Below, piece after piece: positions 47,750-60,700 of a stretch of DNA of 64,000 nt; position 1 is the first letter of the stretch; each line of letters opens with the position of its first letter. The stretch is from Trachythela sp. YZ-2020 (Eukaryota; Cnidaria; Anthozoa; Malacalcyonacea; Clavulariidae). The position numbers were made by a program, and so were the translations under genes. The stretch spans positions 2,582,501 to 2,646,500 of the forward strand of contig JADLSH010000395.1 of NCBI GenBank assembly GCA_016169945.1, in the 5' to 3' direction. The notes beneath the pieces are model-generated. The model saw only the letters and a list, made by a program, of their open reading frames with translations. It made no database searches and was not told the DNA's origin.

Positions 47750-48990
47750 GTAGATTGGTCAAATCTCTTTGCATCATCAGAAGGATGCGAAGATCAACTA
47801 AGTAGTAAGTGTGTTCAGTGAAATAATTCGCGTTGGACAAGATTTAATTATGCCAATGAAAAAGGTCAATGTGAACGTCAAGGATGCTCCCTGGATAAAC
47901 CAGAAGTTAAAATCATTAATACTAAAGAGACAACAAGCATTTTGTAAACACGGCGCGAATTCTGCAACATTTAGATTCTATAGAAACATCGTTAATCGGG
48001 AGAGAAAGAAATGCAAAGGAAACTTTTATTCGTTGAAAGTTCAACATCTGAAGGCAGTGAACCCAAACATTTGGTGGAAAGAGATTAAACGTATCAGTGG
48101 AATCATAGGCGTAGGAAGCAACTTCAAGTTGGGGGGGCACTTTGCCTTAAGGGCACCTCTTCTATTAGAAAAGGGCACTTTTCCCATTGTTTTAGCTGGA
48201 GAAAAGGGCACTTTGAAGAAAACTTTGAAGTGCCCCCCGGTTCCTACGCCACTGAGTATAATTAATGTTTGTAACCGCAATCTTCTTGATAAACTCGATG
48301 ATCCTCAAATTGAAAATATGTCTAATCAAGAGATTGCTAACACGATTAATGAAGCATTTTTGGAACCCTTGCAAGTTTATCAGACATCTTCTCCATCATC
48401 GCGCCTACTATTGGAACAAGAGTCTCAGAAGAGAGAGTACTTATGGAGCTATCAACCTTAAACCCAGCCAAGCCAAAGCAGACGGTCCTGATAAGATATC
48501 CAATTGGTTATTGAAGGAGTATATGCAGAATTGCTCGCATTCCCTATAACGAAGATTCTTAACGCATCTTATCGCGAACAACGTTTGCCATTATCATGGA
48601 AACGTGCTGATGTGACTCCCCTTATGAAAAAGGTTGGTTGTTAAACAAATAAAAAAGGATATAATGCCTATATTATCACTCACGCCTTGTATTTCTAAGC
48701 CAGCCGAAGAGCTAATAGTGTGCGACTACATTAAGCCTGCAGTACTGAAGATTATTTCCTGTAATCAATATGGAGTAATTCCTCAATCATCTACCATATT
48801 GGCTCTTTTCAGCATGCATGATCAACAACTGGACATGCAGCCGCTACAGATGGGAATGGTTATGCCGTTAGTGTAATCCTTTTTGACTATCAGAAAGCGT
48901 TTGATTTTATAGATCACGCAATACATTATATGAAACATGAAATCGAATTGGTATAATCTTCCAAAATTATCTTCCAATAGACCACTTGCC
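47750..48990 (+). mobile_element. LINE fragment, linker and RT 5' part, decayed
   Basis: Open frame 47811-48461 covers the endonuclease-RT linker (APWINQKLKSLILKRQQAF, NIWWKEIKRISGI) but runs through an inserted MITE at 48105-48255. RT motifs follow in changing frames: PSQAKADGPDKISNWLLKEY, LSLTPCISKPAEELIVCDYI, NQYGVIPQSSTI and LFDYQKAFDFIDHAI (motif A). Sequence ends before motif B, near 48990. At least four frame changes. Confidence 0.8.
48105..48255. mobile_element. MITE with GGCGTAGGAA ends, about 150 bp
   Basis: Left ATAGGCGTAGGAAGC pairs with right GGTTCCTACGCCACTGA; inside, GGGGGGGCACTTTGCC pairs partly with GAAGTGCCCCCC. Inserted in the LINE linker between SGI and INVCNRN. It keeps the frame open, so the surrounding open frame is misleadingly long. 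Confidence 0.75.
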
Positions 48991-49619
48991 TTGTTTACGT
49001 TTTTCTGGCAGGCAAAAGTTTTTTTTAGTTCCCAAGAGAATTTTGTTATTGTCATATGCATTGTTGAATCACAATGGAGAACATGGTCTTTTGTATAAGT
49101 GCTCAAAAATATTTTGCCCATTTGATTTTTCCACAGAACAAAATCCAAAGCCACCAGGATCATGTTATTTTTCCGAATCATTAACAAATGACTTATTTCA
49201 ATACTTCAAAGTCATTACACGCTTCGTTTAATCTCGGGTACGCGGGGTCATATAAACTGCCCCTTAAGGAGTTTGTGTTGTTTTTTACAGGGTTTACTTT
49301 AAGGGTTCAAATCCTTATTCTGTGATTCAAATTGTGTTTCCTTCTTTTGAGTTAAGTCCTTGATGAAAATGGTTTCATGAGTGTAGTTAGGGGCGTGGTC
49401 GGGGCTTGACTCGAAAAGAGCTTAGCTCGAAAAGGGCTTAACTCGAAGATTACTGACGTAATTCTGAGCATTGCAAATTATCTGCAGTAGGCGTACTCAA
49501 GAGATGGCAGGGAATGATGAATACCCACCTCGAACGTGATATTCTATATTTCTATACCCACCTTGCATGGCCGATAGAAGAAAAAACATTAGTAGAGCAC
49601 AGCTGCGGTCGAAGGCACC
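48991..49619. other. Non-coding DNA, nothing recognised
   Basis: A short AAAAGAGCTTAGCTCG-type repeated word at 49413-49448; otherwise no structure identified. Confidence 0.4.
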
Positions 49620-49977
49620 AGTAGGTGCACTTTTTGATATACTACTGCAGCTCTTTTCATTACATCCAGCACGAAACGCTTCAACATTTATCGCAATGAG
49701 GTGAAATCGTTTGACGAAGAACTGTTGATGCTTCGCGATCTCTCGCCCACGCGTTGGTGTAGCACAGGATCCATTTGCATAGTGTGGAGCTCGTATGCGG
49801 TCATATTAAAAGTCCTTGAAGTCCTTGAAGTCCTGTCTGACTCCAAGTACAACACGCAAACTAAGCGGCAATGTCACAGGATAAGATGAAATCATTCAAC
49901 TTCGAAACATTGACAGTTTAAAGCCAACCATTAAAACGCTCGAACACATACGCAACGACCAACGACCGTGACGGCCT

Positions 49978-50133
49978 GGGGCCGGTTGTATAAAAGTCTT
50001 AACTACATTTTAACTACCCGTTTTGTAGTTAAATAATAGTTAACTGTAAAATTCGGGATTCTGATTGGTTAACTTTCGCACTAACTATATCTCGAACTAT
50101 ATAGTTTAACTACTTTTTTATACAACCGGCCCC
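49978..50133. mobile_element. GGGGCCGGTTGTATAA MITE, copy C
   Basis: Near-perfect palindrome: GGGGCCGGTTGTATAAAAG to TTTTATACAACCGGCCCC, the cleanest member here. One base separates it from copy D. Confidence 0.9.
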
Positions 50134-50134
50134 T

Positions 50135-50282
50135 GGGGCCGGTTGTATAAAACTCTTAACTAGTATTTAACTACCTTTTCTGTGGTTAAATAGTAATTAA
50201 GTCTAAAATAAGCAATTCTGATTGGTTAACTTTTTATACTAACTATAGTTAACTTTAACTACCTTTTTATACAACCGACCCC
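50135..50282. mobile_element. GGGGCCGGTTGTATAA MITE, copy D
   Basis: Second copy in the same orientation, GGGGCCGGTTGTATAAAAC to TTTTTATACAACCGACCCC. The interiors of C and D differ clearly, so they look like two insertions and not one fresh tandem duplication. Confidence 0.88.
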
Positions 50283-50990
50283 TGGACAATTATTATTCTT
50301 ATTATTATTAATCTTTATACAGGATATTTACAATGCTTCAGTATAAAGATACTGCTATCCTAGCATGTCCTGTGATAAATGTTAAAAGGAAACGTTAATC
50401 TGGCGGCCATGGCACAGAGCCATACGCCTGTGGAAGAACAAATCTGACTCTTCCCTAAAGGTCGCTAATTATCCCTCGAGTATCCTCCACTGATCTCCAT
50501 TGAGCAAGCGACTGGGAACGCGGCAGGAACAACATGACGTTGATTTTGGTGCCGAACACATCACGCTGAATGCAAGAAGCTCTGCCGCATTGATGATCAG
50601 CCAGAAAATCTTAGCGAATAAATGCATTAAAGGCAAACTTGCAGGCCGTGACGAATCAGAGACGAATATTCTCCAACAAGGCAACAAGCTACAACTAGGC
50701 ACCCTACAGTATGTTTCCAATGTCGAGCACTGAATCGGAGCTGGAACTGATAACTTTACGTTGCTATATCTGGGGAAAATCACAAGGAAGTTCGATGAGT
50801 TAACGACGCCTTAGTTTATCTGAAATCCCGAAGTGAAAAATTGTTTCCACTGACTATAGACGATGTTTGCTGCTTACAGTTCCCGGAGCATCCATACCTG
50901 CCGAGCGCAGTTTTTCAAAGTGAAACACGGTCATGCGTTCAGTAATAAACCAGGAACGCCTCAATGAAGTTTTGACAAAATCACTGATCG

Positions 50991-51711
50991 TTGGTTAAAA
51001 CTGACCAGGAACTGACTAAGCGCAAACGCGCGATCAAGATATGGAAAGATGAACATTTACTGACTGACAATCAAATGACAATCAATGAAATTTTACTGAC
51101 AGTCATAGAACGAATTTCGTTGAAAAACCGATTGCTTAATTGTTTCTAGGTACAATAAAATAACATAAAGCTCAACTTAAGCAAGGTGCTCATTAGTGTA
51201 TGCACATGAATTTAAGTACAAATATGAGAACGTAAGTCAATATTTTTGTCAATTGATGACTGTTGTTACTGACTACTTCGTATTCATCGACCTTTGGGAT
51301 TGGTAATGAGATGGGGTTAAGATTCAGCCTGAATTCATGGGTCTACACCAGAGGTCTACACTTATTTTGGGACTACACCTTCCCATATAATTAGTGATAA
51401 TTCAAGCTCTGCGTGGTTACTTGTAGCCTTTAACATTATATGATACAATACTCAAAAGGCTCAGTCACGAAGCCCTTGCAATTGCTAATATTTCCTTCTT
51501 TCATTAACGTTAAAACTCTATTCAATTTATTCATGTGACATTTACAATAATATACACGCGACGACGAATAGTAGAATCATTTCGTGTTTGGTATAGGGGA
51601 AATGTATGGCTTGCCATTTTTGCCCTCTTTCACATTATGTCCAAATTAATAAAAGAATATTTTAAGTGTTCGTGTATATTTTACTCTAACATTGTTTGTT
51701 TTGTGAAATAG
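50991..51711. other. Upstream flank of the DOMON gene
   Basis: No exon identified. The ATG exon of the DOMON gene should lie here or further left if the signal-like exon at 51712 is real. Confidence 0.4.
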
Positions 51712-54700
51712 ATTTTTCCCGTGGTGTTAATTTCCTTATTGCTTTTGCTGAAGCTTACTGAGGTAGGTTTAGAAAATATTCGAAAATTTAGCGTAATCAG
51801 GGAATGTTCCTCTATTTTGCCGTTTTCCGAAGCTTACTTGTCAGTTTTAACGACAAATCGTAATACAGATGGCCTGCCTTGCAGACGTCCTTATGGCTAC
51901 AATGCAGAACGTTGCCAATCAACCTGCATTAGTTTTGCGAATTGTAACAATCGTCTCGTCCGTGTAAAAATCGATCCGTATATAATATTCAACTAATAAA
52001 CTGTGCATTCAATCCAATCAAACATTTAATCAGTCCATTCAGTATTTAAGTTAATCTTCATGATCATGTTTACATGATTAATGACATATCGATCATGTTG
52101 TTTACAATTGTTTACAGCAGTATAAATATAGGATTGGAAAACATATGCACTTTAATGCTTTCATTTTTTTCATATAGCAAACACTAACAGATGGCTGTGG
52201 AACGACGAAAGGTTGTTTGCGAGTCCCAGCAGGCTGTAATGGCACAGATTGCAACTTCCTTGCAACTTACAATTACCAACAAGATCATGTAGTATTTGAA
52301 TTGTTTGGAAAAGATTCTGCTTGGGTGTCGATTGGTTTTAATGACAAGCAACAAATGGTATGTTTCCACAAATGAAAGGCTAAACATTGTTAAACCTTGA
52401 ATAATAATTTCAAGATGGACATGGCATCGATTACCTCTGACTTTTTTCAAGATAAATATTCAATAGAGAACGACCATTGAAGAGATTGTTTGTACGAAAA
52501 TTGGCTCGTGTACTAACACTTTTCTGTTTGTCCTGTGCTGCATACTTGTATGTGTTTTGCTATATCATGCTGTGTTTTGCTATTTCAGCATGTCGTTTTG
52601 TTCTGTGTTTTATATTGATTATGTTTTGCCATCTCACAGACACAGTGTGTTGTATTGTGATTTTTTATGCTGTGTTGTGCCGGTTTTTTATTGTTGTGCT
52701 ATGCTGTGTTTTGTTATGTATGGTGCTTGTTGCCGTCTCATTGTGTCCTGTTGCAAGTTGCCTTGTGTTTTGTCCTGTCAATTTTGTGTTATATTGTGTC
52801 ATAAAGTAGCTGTTTTCCAATATTTACATGCGATAATTTTTAATTCCAGATTGGCACTAATTCAGTCATATGTTACGTAAACAACACTGTTCTCATTAGA
52901 AGTGCAAAACTGATAGAGCAGAGGACTCCTGCACTCGAAGAGGTGTGTGAAACCAGATTCAGTGTTTTGAATAATATTTAACCCAGTTAGAATAGTGCCT
53001 TCATTTCATTTAACACACAACCACTCGTATCTAAAGCAGATGTAGTTAGTCCACACATTTATGACCAACGATAACACGCGATAGTAGCTTGATTTGCTGC
53101 ATTTGGAGGGTGTAGCTATGTAGGAGAAGTTTGACACTAAAGCCTGCAAGCCGGCCTAACACAAAATCTACCCTGCGGAGCTGTTTTATAGGCAGAGAAG
53201 CTTCCGGCCATTCGAACATCCCGGCTTGACAAATATAATTGATTCCAAGAATTCACCTCTACACGGACAGAACCGGTCGTCACACGTGAAGTGGAGTCTG
53301 GACATGTGATATAGTTACTCTGAACGGAACCTTACCCAACTGTGAAGATGAATACAGATAATATAGATTGTACTCCCTGACCGAAAAGACAACAACGTTT
53401 GAAAGGCAAACGCGCCGTAGCAATTTTCCCTTTCGTAAACGGTCAGCTCGTCTCGAATGTCAGCTCGTTCCACCTCTCACAGCATGCTGGGAAAGATAAT
53501 CGTCGCATTCTCGCGCACGTGTTAATTTTAAGACAGTGTCACAAACATGGCGAATTTGTCCGCTACCTTTTTGAATCTTAACAAGCTGATTCAATTTTTC
53601 TAACGAATTGTTTCCACGCAAGTGTGACGAGGCACTTGGTCAAAATTAGGCCGACGTGATTTTAAAAAGTAACCCGAAAGGAATTAACTGGAATAATTGA
53701 TCAACAGAATTTTCTACCAATTTTCTACTCGAATTGTGACACAAAATGGTTTTAGCCATAAATATCATTTACAGATAAATAACCCGGCCGGAAACACAAA
53801 ATAATAATATTTTGCGTAACAACGTATTTCATACTCAGACCGCAAAATTTATCACGTATACCATACACAGAATTGTGTGCACGGTAGATGAAAGGTTTTA
53901 CTAAAAATTCTATACTTTATTCATTTTGACTTATATACTAATATACTATATAGTGTCTTTATTTATTATGACTTATTCTCATGACTTGTATAAGCCAATT
54001 TCCAAAAACGATCTATCTTACTACAGAAACGTGTACGGTACATTTGTTTACTCTTTAAGTAAAAAATCATTCATAACACGTGGTCTAAAGAACGAGGACT
54101 TCGCTTGGGCGATTCGTGAGTATGATACGACGTCAAGGGCGCACCCCACAAGACACGTATAGACAAATCACGTATGATAAGATATAGAATTAGACAAGGC
54201 ACGAACAACACTGGCTGGACATGGGTGAGGCTAACTGGCAGCAAACAAACATATAAACATTACTTTACTCGTCTAAAGATACAGGCACGTCCGGTTTTCA
54301 CCAACCAATAAACACTAGCAATGCATACCCCTCCTCGGTTTACAGCAACCGTTAGACACTAGCAATGCCTCCTTCGAATGAAGCAACCGATAAACACTTG
54401 CAATGCATAGCCCCCCCCTTCCCCCACCGGTTTACAGCTACCGAGAACAATAATTGCTAAAAGGTAAGCAACCCTGCAGTTACATGTACAGTACCCGTGA
54501 AATGCAATCCCCTCGTCCAGAGAGTAGGGGAGGCGCAAGTACCCCTGTACTACTGTACTACCTCCCAAGGAGAGGGTGGGTGGGCGAAAAAGTGTACAAG
54601 CGAGGGGGACAGCAACCCAACAGAGCTAGCAACTCAACTCGTGGTGAATATATAATACCTTAAAGCAGCCTATTGGACGATAAGCTTGAATTACTGCATG

Positions 54701-57700
54701 CATAATATAAATATAAAGCAGCTGACAACCTCAACCTACTCGTGCTTCATGTTAATTATGGAAGTTGTAAAACTTGGAGAAGTTCTAAATTCCTGCATAT
54801 TATAACTCTCTGATAAATTGCAAGCCAGAGTACCCTACCTTACGCATAGACAGTTTTGAAACACTTTCCCATTTCTATCACATTTGGAGTAGAGCGTCCG
54901 CATTGCCGACATTCTTTCTTCTCTGATTTGTCACAAGTAAAGCATATACTTGTTACACTATCGTGTTGGGTAAACATTAATTTCTAACACAGTAACATCA
55001 ATTCAACGTATGAAAAAACCCAATCATAACAAAACCAGTAATTGAACTTAATAAACACAAACTGGATATTTGCTCATGAATTTTTTAATACTTTTTTTCA
55101 GGCAAACGACCTGAACCTGACCTACAACTCAATGGACGGAAATTCAGTGGAGTGCAGGTTAAAATTATAAATGATTTAAAATATTTACTGACTGAACGAT
55201 ACTGAAAACAACACTGAAATTAAGTATATGCTTTTTCGTGAGCATTCTCCCTTGCGGAAGAACCTTCCATCCCAATTTATCTCTATACATCCTCACGTGT
55301 CATCTTCCTGAGTTACTTTACTCTTTTATTTTCAAGGTTTACTCATCCAATCCGACCGACAAATGGCAGTAAATTACGAAATCTTGATGACGAGTTTTAC
55401 CTGATTTATGGCAAAGGTATACTGCATGTAATAATGGGCGAGCAGTAACAGTAGAGGAGAGCAAAGTAAATATGGTCAAAGCGAAGTTCCAATTATGTTT
55501 GTGATGATCTTCGTCAGTGAATTTGTAGTCTGTATAAGGTTTAGTGTTCCTTTGATTATATCATTATAGAACTTTTAATGAGCTGCTATACTTGCGATAT
55601 AGTCACTCTGGTGTTTGCGCACATGTTAAAAAATTCCTAAAATATACTAGTGCTTTTTTATAATGACTAATACAGTATCCTGTTCATGTCGTTTCTTTAA
55701 ATAATTATGTATTCATGCAGGTCCAGTTCAGAATAACGCTCTTGGATTTCATAATACACTGCGTGGCGTTTCAGCTTATCGTGTTAACCTAACAAAAACT
55801 AACGAATCCAGAACAGCATCGGTAAGTATAGCATCACTGAATATTTCAGCATTAATAATTGCTTACTCGGGTTATTCTGACAAGACTAACAATGTTCTGA
55901 ATTTTATGGATTTTTTACCAATTATACATCGCGTTTTTCCCTCTCCTTCCCAGAGGCATTTTCAATTGGTATTCACTCCCTGTTGGTATTCATTCCCAAA
56001 CTATTATAATATTATTTATTACTTTGCTTCCACCGTCGAGGCTATACAGAGAACTTGCTTTTAAGGTTTGTATCAGGACTTGCGCCTTTGCGAAAATATC
56101 ACGTGGCGTTAGAGAGAATAAAATGCCAAGTGCACTATCACCCATAAATCGATTACCTTTTTCCCGTCGTTGATAGGAATTACCATCGTCGTATATTCTA
56201 TGAAAGTACTCAGTTGTTTCCGCAATTGATCTTATACACCTGACAACTTTACTCTTACCTGAAATGATTTTATTTGTTAAAGGATAATTGAGCAAAATTT
56301 AACGAAGCATGAACGTAAAAACAAAATATTATCGCATGTAAATTACCAGTCTCTTAGTTTAAGCACTAATAAAACTCTTCTGTTAATATTTAGGATGGTC
56401 TTGCAACAGATGGTTGTGGTAAGACTGTTGGATGTTTACGTTACCCAGCAGGATGTAACGGAACAGATTGTGCTTACATAGCAACGTACCGTTACCAAGG
56501 TGATTACGTCATATTTGAAATGTTTGGAAAGGATGCTGCTTGGGTGGCAATTGGTTTTAGTGACAATAACGAAATGGTATATGATTACTCTTTTTACCGA
56601 CCAAAAATTAGATCATGTTGTCGATGCTTAGCAGATTTATCAAAAATCTCGTAGTCAAAAGCCCAACGACTACGACTTTTGCGAGATGGCGTATACAAAC
56701 AACACGGCGTTTGGCGCGAAAATGACGAATCTCGTACGCAGTCGTACTCGTCGTCATTGCTAAAGTCTTGTACGTATAGTTTTTTTTGCGTGTTAAGGGG
56801 CCACAGTAATTGGTTTTAACTGTTGTGGCGTCCCCGCCATTTGTTATTAGTGTTTAATTTTAGTGTGTTGTATAGTGTTTTTTGGTTGTTTTTTTGTGTG
56901 TTTGTAACTCTATTTGTTATTTTCTGATGTAAATGTGTCACCTGGCAAAGCTAAATAATAATAATAATAATAATAATAAAGCTCCCTAATAATGATTGTT
57001 GGACAGAGTAGTATAATTGCTGCTATCGTCTATTTTAATCAAAATGTAAAGTAACTATATATACTTTTAGTAGATATAACGGGTATCATTTGTCGTTTCG
57101 TTCTTAGCCTGACACAGATGCCGTTGTGTGCCACACAGTTAACCAAACTGTTGTTATAAGAAGTTCAAGAATTACACAAAAAGGTCCTCCTCCACTAGAA
57201 GTAGTAAGTGGTCTCCTGTAGAAAAAGATATGTCAAAGTATATTTTGTTTATATATCTTTTATTGATGTCAATATTCTTATGTTAAGGCAAACGATCTTG
57301 ATCTTACCGGCAGATCATTTTTCAGTAATAATATTCAGTGCAGGTATGAAGCCATGTATTCAGTTTATCTAGAATTATATTTCCATTGAGATATACCCTT
57401 CCTACCCAAGGTTGTTTGGAATTCCACTCATCTTTCACTATGGTCTACTATTTCTGTGCAAATGCATGGTAAATGCTATCTCAGCTCACGCGCGATTTTG
57501 AGGTGCTGACATTAATTAACTTATTGTATGGTGAAACCACATTTGTTGAGTTTGTCTCTCTCTATGCGTATAGTTGACAATTAGGTTATTATACTTTCAC
57601 ATCCGACGACTTGGGTATATAATCAACATAAAAACATCACTAATATTAGTGACTTGTGGAAAACTGATATTGCAATATTAGCAGATGACTAAATTATGAC

Positions 57701-60700
57701 TATGACTAGATGATGTCTAGATATCTTAAAAATGTAAAAACTTACCTGCATTATAATTTCTAAGCGGCATTTATAACTTTTAAGTCGGATGAGAGGAGAC
57801 ATCTTTAGTTTCATTGGATTGAGGTTGATTTCACGCAAGTATAGCACTGCTATGCAGTTACAGTTTGCTGCCTCGGCCGGTAAACGGTTTGTTAACGGTT
57901 TGTGAAACGGTTAATTTTGCAATTTGTATTTTCATGAATGAACAAAAATAGAGAAATATTATGAATTTTTTCATTATATCATGGCTTTGTTTATTTGAAA
58001 TATCTTAATAACTCAAATATTTCTTATTTTCTTGTACTTCTAACCTCACAGGTTCAGTCATCCATATATACCAAAATCTGGAAGTAAATTACGTAACATT
58101 AGCCAAGATGCTTTTTTGCTTTATGCCAAAGGTAAGGTGAAGATTAAAAGTTAAGACTGTTATGATTTTGTGTTTTCTTATTGCCCTTAATTCGGCCATG
58201 TGGCAACATAGTGCAAAAGCTACTGCCTCGTCCCCAATCGCTTGAAGTCAATTCAAGGGAGTGAGCTGATTTCCAGAGAGGGGGGGGGGGGGGTGGGGTT
58301 GGTTGGATATGGCCATCATGCAAATCAGCATCGCTCTCTTTATTGCCATTAATCTATATAACTATCGCTCTCTTTATTGCCACTGATCTATATGTGCCAC
58401 TGATATATGATATAACAGCCTGTGGAAGAGGCAGCAAAAGCTAATCATTCAAATAATAATTGACAGGTCCATTAACCGCTGATGGTGACATTTATTACCA
58501 CTCAAGAGAAGAATCGCATCGCGGTGCTTCACCACAACGTGTTGATCTCAAAACAACGACAGATGTTGGCATAAAGGAACCCGATGAAGGGGTGAGTACA
58601 TAAACTTTATAAGAGGTAACTTTGACAAAGCTTACTGCTAAGAAATATAAAAAATATTTCGTTTACGTGATTCTAAACATTGCAGGGGTGATGCTAAGGC
58701 CTTCCATTTTCCAAAATGGGCAGCTCTAAAATTGAGCAGTTTTGAAACTGACAAACACGAAACATGACTAAGCCGTCCATATCAAATTTTCACCCCGAAA
58801 ACGCAACATTTAAAATTCAACATTTTCTGGGGGAGGATGCCCTCCTTCCTCGTGTGTCTTTTCAAGATATAGTGTTATGTAAGAAAATGGACCGAGGTGA
58901 CCATTGGTAAATTTATAGTCTTAGAGATTCTTAGTGAACCATGCAAGGATATCTTCCGAAAGTTTATATGATCCACATCTTTTTCAATATCCTTTATTGC
59001 GTAGCATCAATAATTTTTGCATTGACAATAATTAAACTTGATGATTTACTCGAAACATTTAACATGCTTGAACTTCGGAAATAAATAATTGTGCACGAAA
59101 TGTTCAAGACTTACCAGCCGAAATGTAAATAGTAAATAGCCATGTTTTTGTTTTGAAAGCTGGAATTAAAATTTCTCGCCATCGTTTTAATTCCTTCGCA
59201 ATTCCTCCACTGTGTTTATGTAAATTCCTCTGTCTTTAGTTTAACCCATTTACTGGCAGTACCCTACCACTGACGAGTAAATCGTCTGGCGTTGGACAGA
59301 GTAAAATACTAAAGTAGGGCGCATCTGGGCGTATTGCAAGCTAATGGGTTAACAAGAGACACTGGCAGATAGTTTTGTTTATCCATTAACTGGCAGTACC
59401 CTACTACTGAAGAGTAAAATCGTCTGGCGTTAGACAGAGTCAAATACTAAAGTAGGGCGCATCTGGGCGCATTGCAAGCTAATGGGTTAAGCACTTCACG
59501 TTCTTCTCTCAAGAATTGTGTAAAATGTTTCTGTATGTGTTATGAATATTTAGGATGGACTTGCAACAGATGGCTGTGGTAGGACTGTTGGATGTTTACG
59601 TTACCCAGCAGGATGTAATAGAACAGATTGTGCCTACATAGCAACGTACCGTTACCAAAGTGATCACGTCATATTTGAAATGTTTGGAAAGGATGCTGCT
59701 TGGGTAGCGATTGGTTTTAGTGACAATAACGAAATGGTAGGCCATTACCCTTTTTTATCGAGCATAAATTAAAGAACCATGTTATATGGCAATGCTCAAC
59801 ATATGGATGTCAACTTTGTTTACCTATGCATATTGATAATTGGTAACATTGTTGTTCTTCCTTCTGTGCAAGTGGACTAAATAATGATTGTTGACCAGGC
59901 TTTATAATTGCTGCTATCGTCTATTTAATCAAAATGTAAATTAGTAACTACTTTTAGTATAGATATAACGGGTGCCATTTGTTGTTTCGTTTTTAGCCTG
60001 ACACAGATGCCGTTGTGTGCCACACAGTTAACCAAAGTGTTGTTATAAGAAGTTCAAGAATTACACAAAGAAGTCGCCCTCCCCTTGAAGTAGTAAGTGG
60101 TCTCGTATATAGAGAAAGATATGTCAAAGTATATTTGTTTATATATTTTTTATTGATGTCAATATTCTTATGTTAAGGCAAACGATCTTAATCTTACCAG
60201 CGGATCATTTTTCAGTAACAATATTCAATGCAGGTATGAAGCCATGTATTCAGTTTTATCCAAAATATCTGCCTTCCTACCCAAGGTTGTTTGGAATTCA
60301 CTCATCGTTCACTACAGTCGCTTCGGAATCCATTTGTGTGCACATGTATGGTATAATATCTTAGCTCACGCGCGATTTTTAGATTCTGGGGCCGGTTGTA
60401 TTTTTATCTTAATTACCTTTTGACTACGCGTTAAATATGCAGTTAAATAGTAGTTAACTCTAAATTACGCGATTCTGGTTCGTTAGCCTTCGCACTGTAA
60501 CTATATAGTTAACTTTAGCTGGGTATAGAGTGTAACAAAGATTCGGCGGTTTAAATGTTGTGTAAAACTACCTGAAAAATACAATAAGAACTTCGACGTT
60601 TCGAGCGAAGGCCCTTCGTCTGGAAATTAGTAGAATGGGTTGGGGAAAAACATGTGCTTTTATAGTGAGTACAAAAGCGATCACGTGATAAAAAATAAAC

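Larger units (their letters stand above)
49620..50990 (+). pseudogene. hAT-type (ZMYM1-like) transposase remnant
   Basis: Fragments in order: FDEELLMLRDLSPTRWCSTG with AVILKVLEVLEVLSDSKYN, the 'L-PTRW' block of hAT/ZMYM1-like transposases; then RSSAALMISQKILANK; then, after stops, SEKLFPLTIDDVCCLQFPEH and a broken AERSF-like and QERLNEV end, the C-terminal dimerisation region (family motif AERSFSK...RL). Two small MITEs (49978-50133 and 50135-50282) sit inside. Not functional. Confidence 0.6.

Noticed and set aside
47811..48461. A 216-residue open frame as a host gene
   Set aside because: It is the linker of a LINE, and its middle part is translated from an inserted MITE that happens to stay open.
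51721..51996. A 91-residue frame as a separate gene
   Set aside because: It begins at GTG, not ATG; only the first part before GTAGGT (51712-51762) fits as a signal-type exon of the DOMON gene.
52477..52880. Two overlapping frames rich in Cys, Val and Leu as membrane proteins
   Set aside because: They lie in degenerate TGCTGTGTTTTG repeats within a DOMON intron and overlap a real exon at 52850-52942 in another frame.
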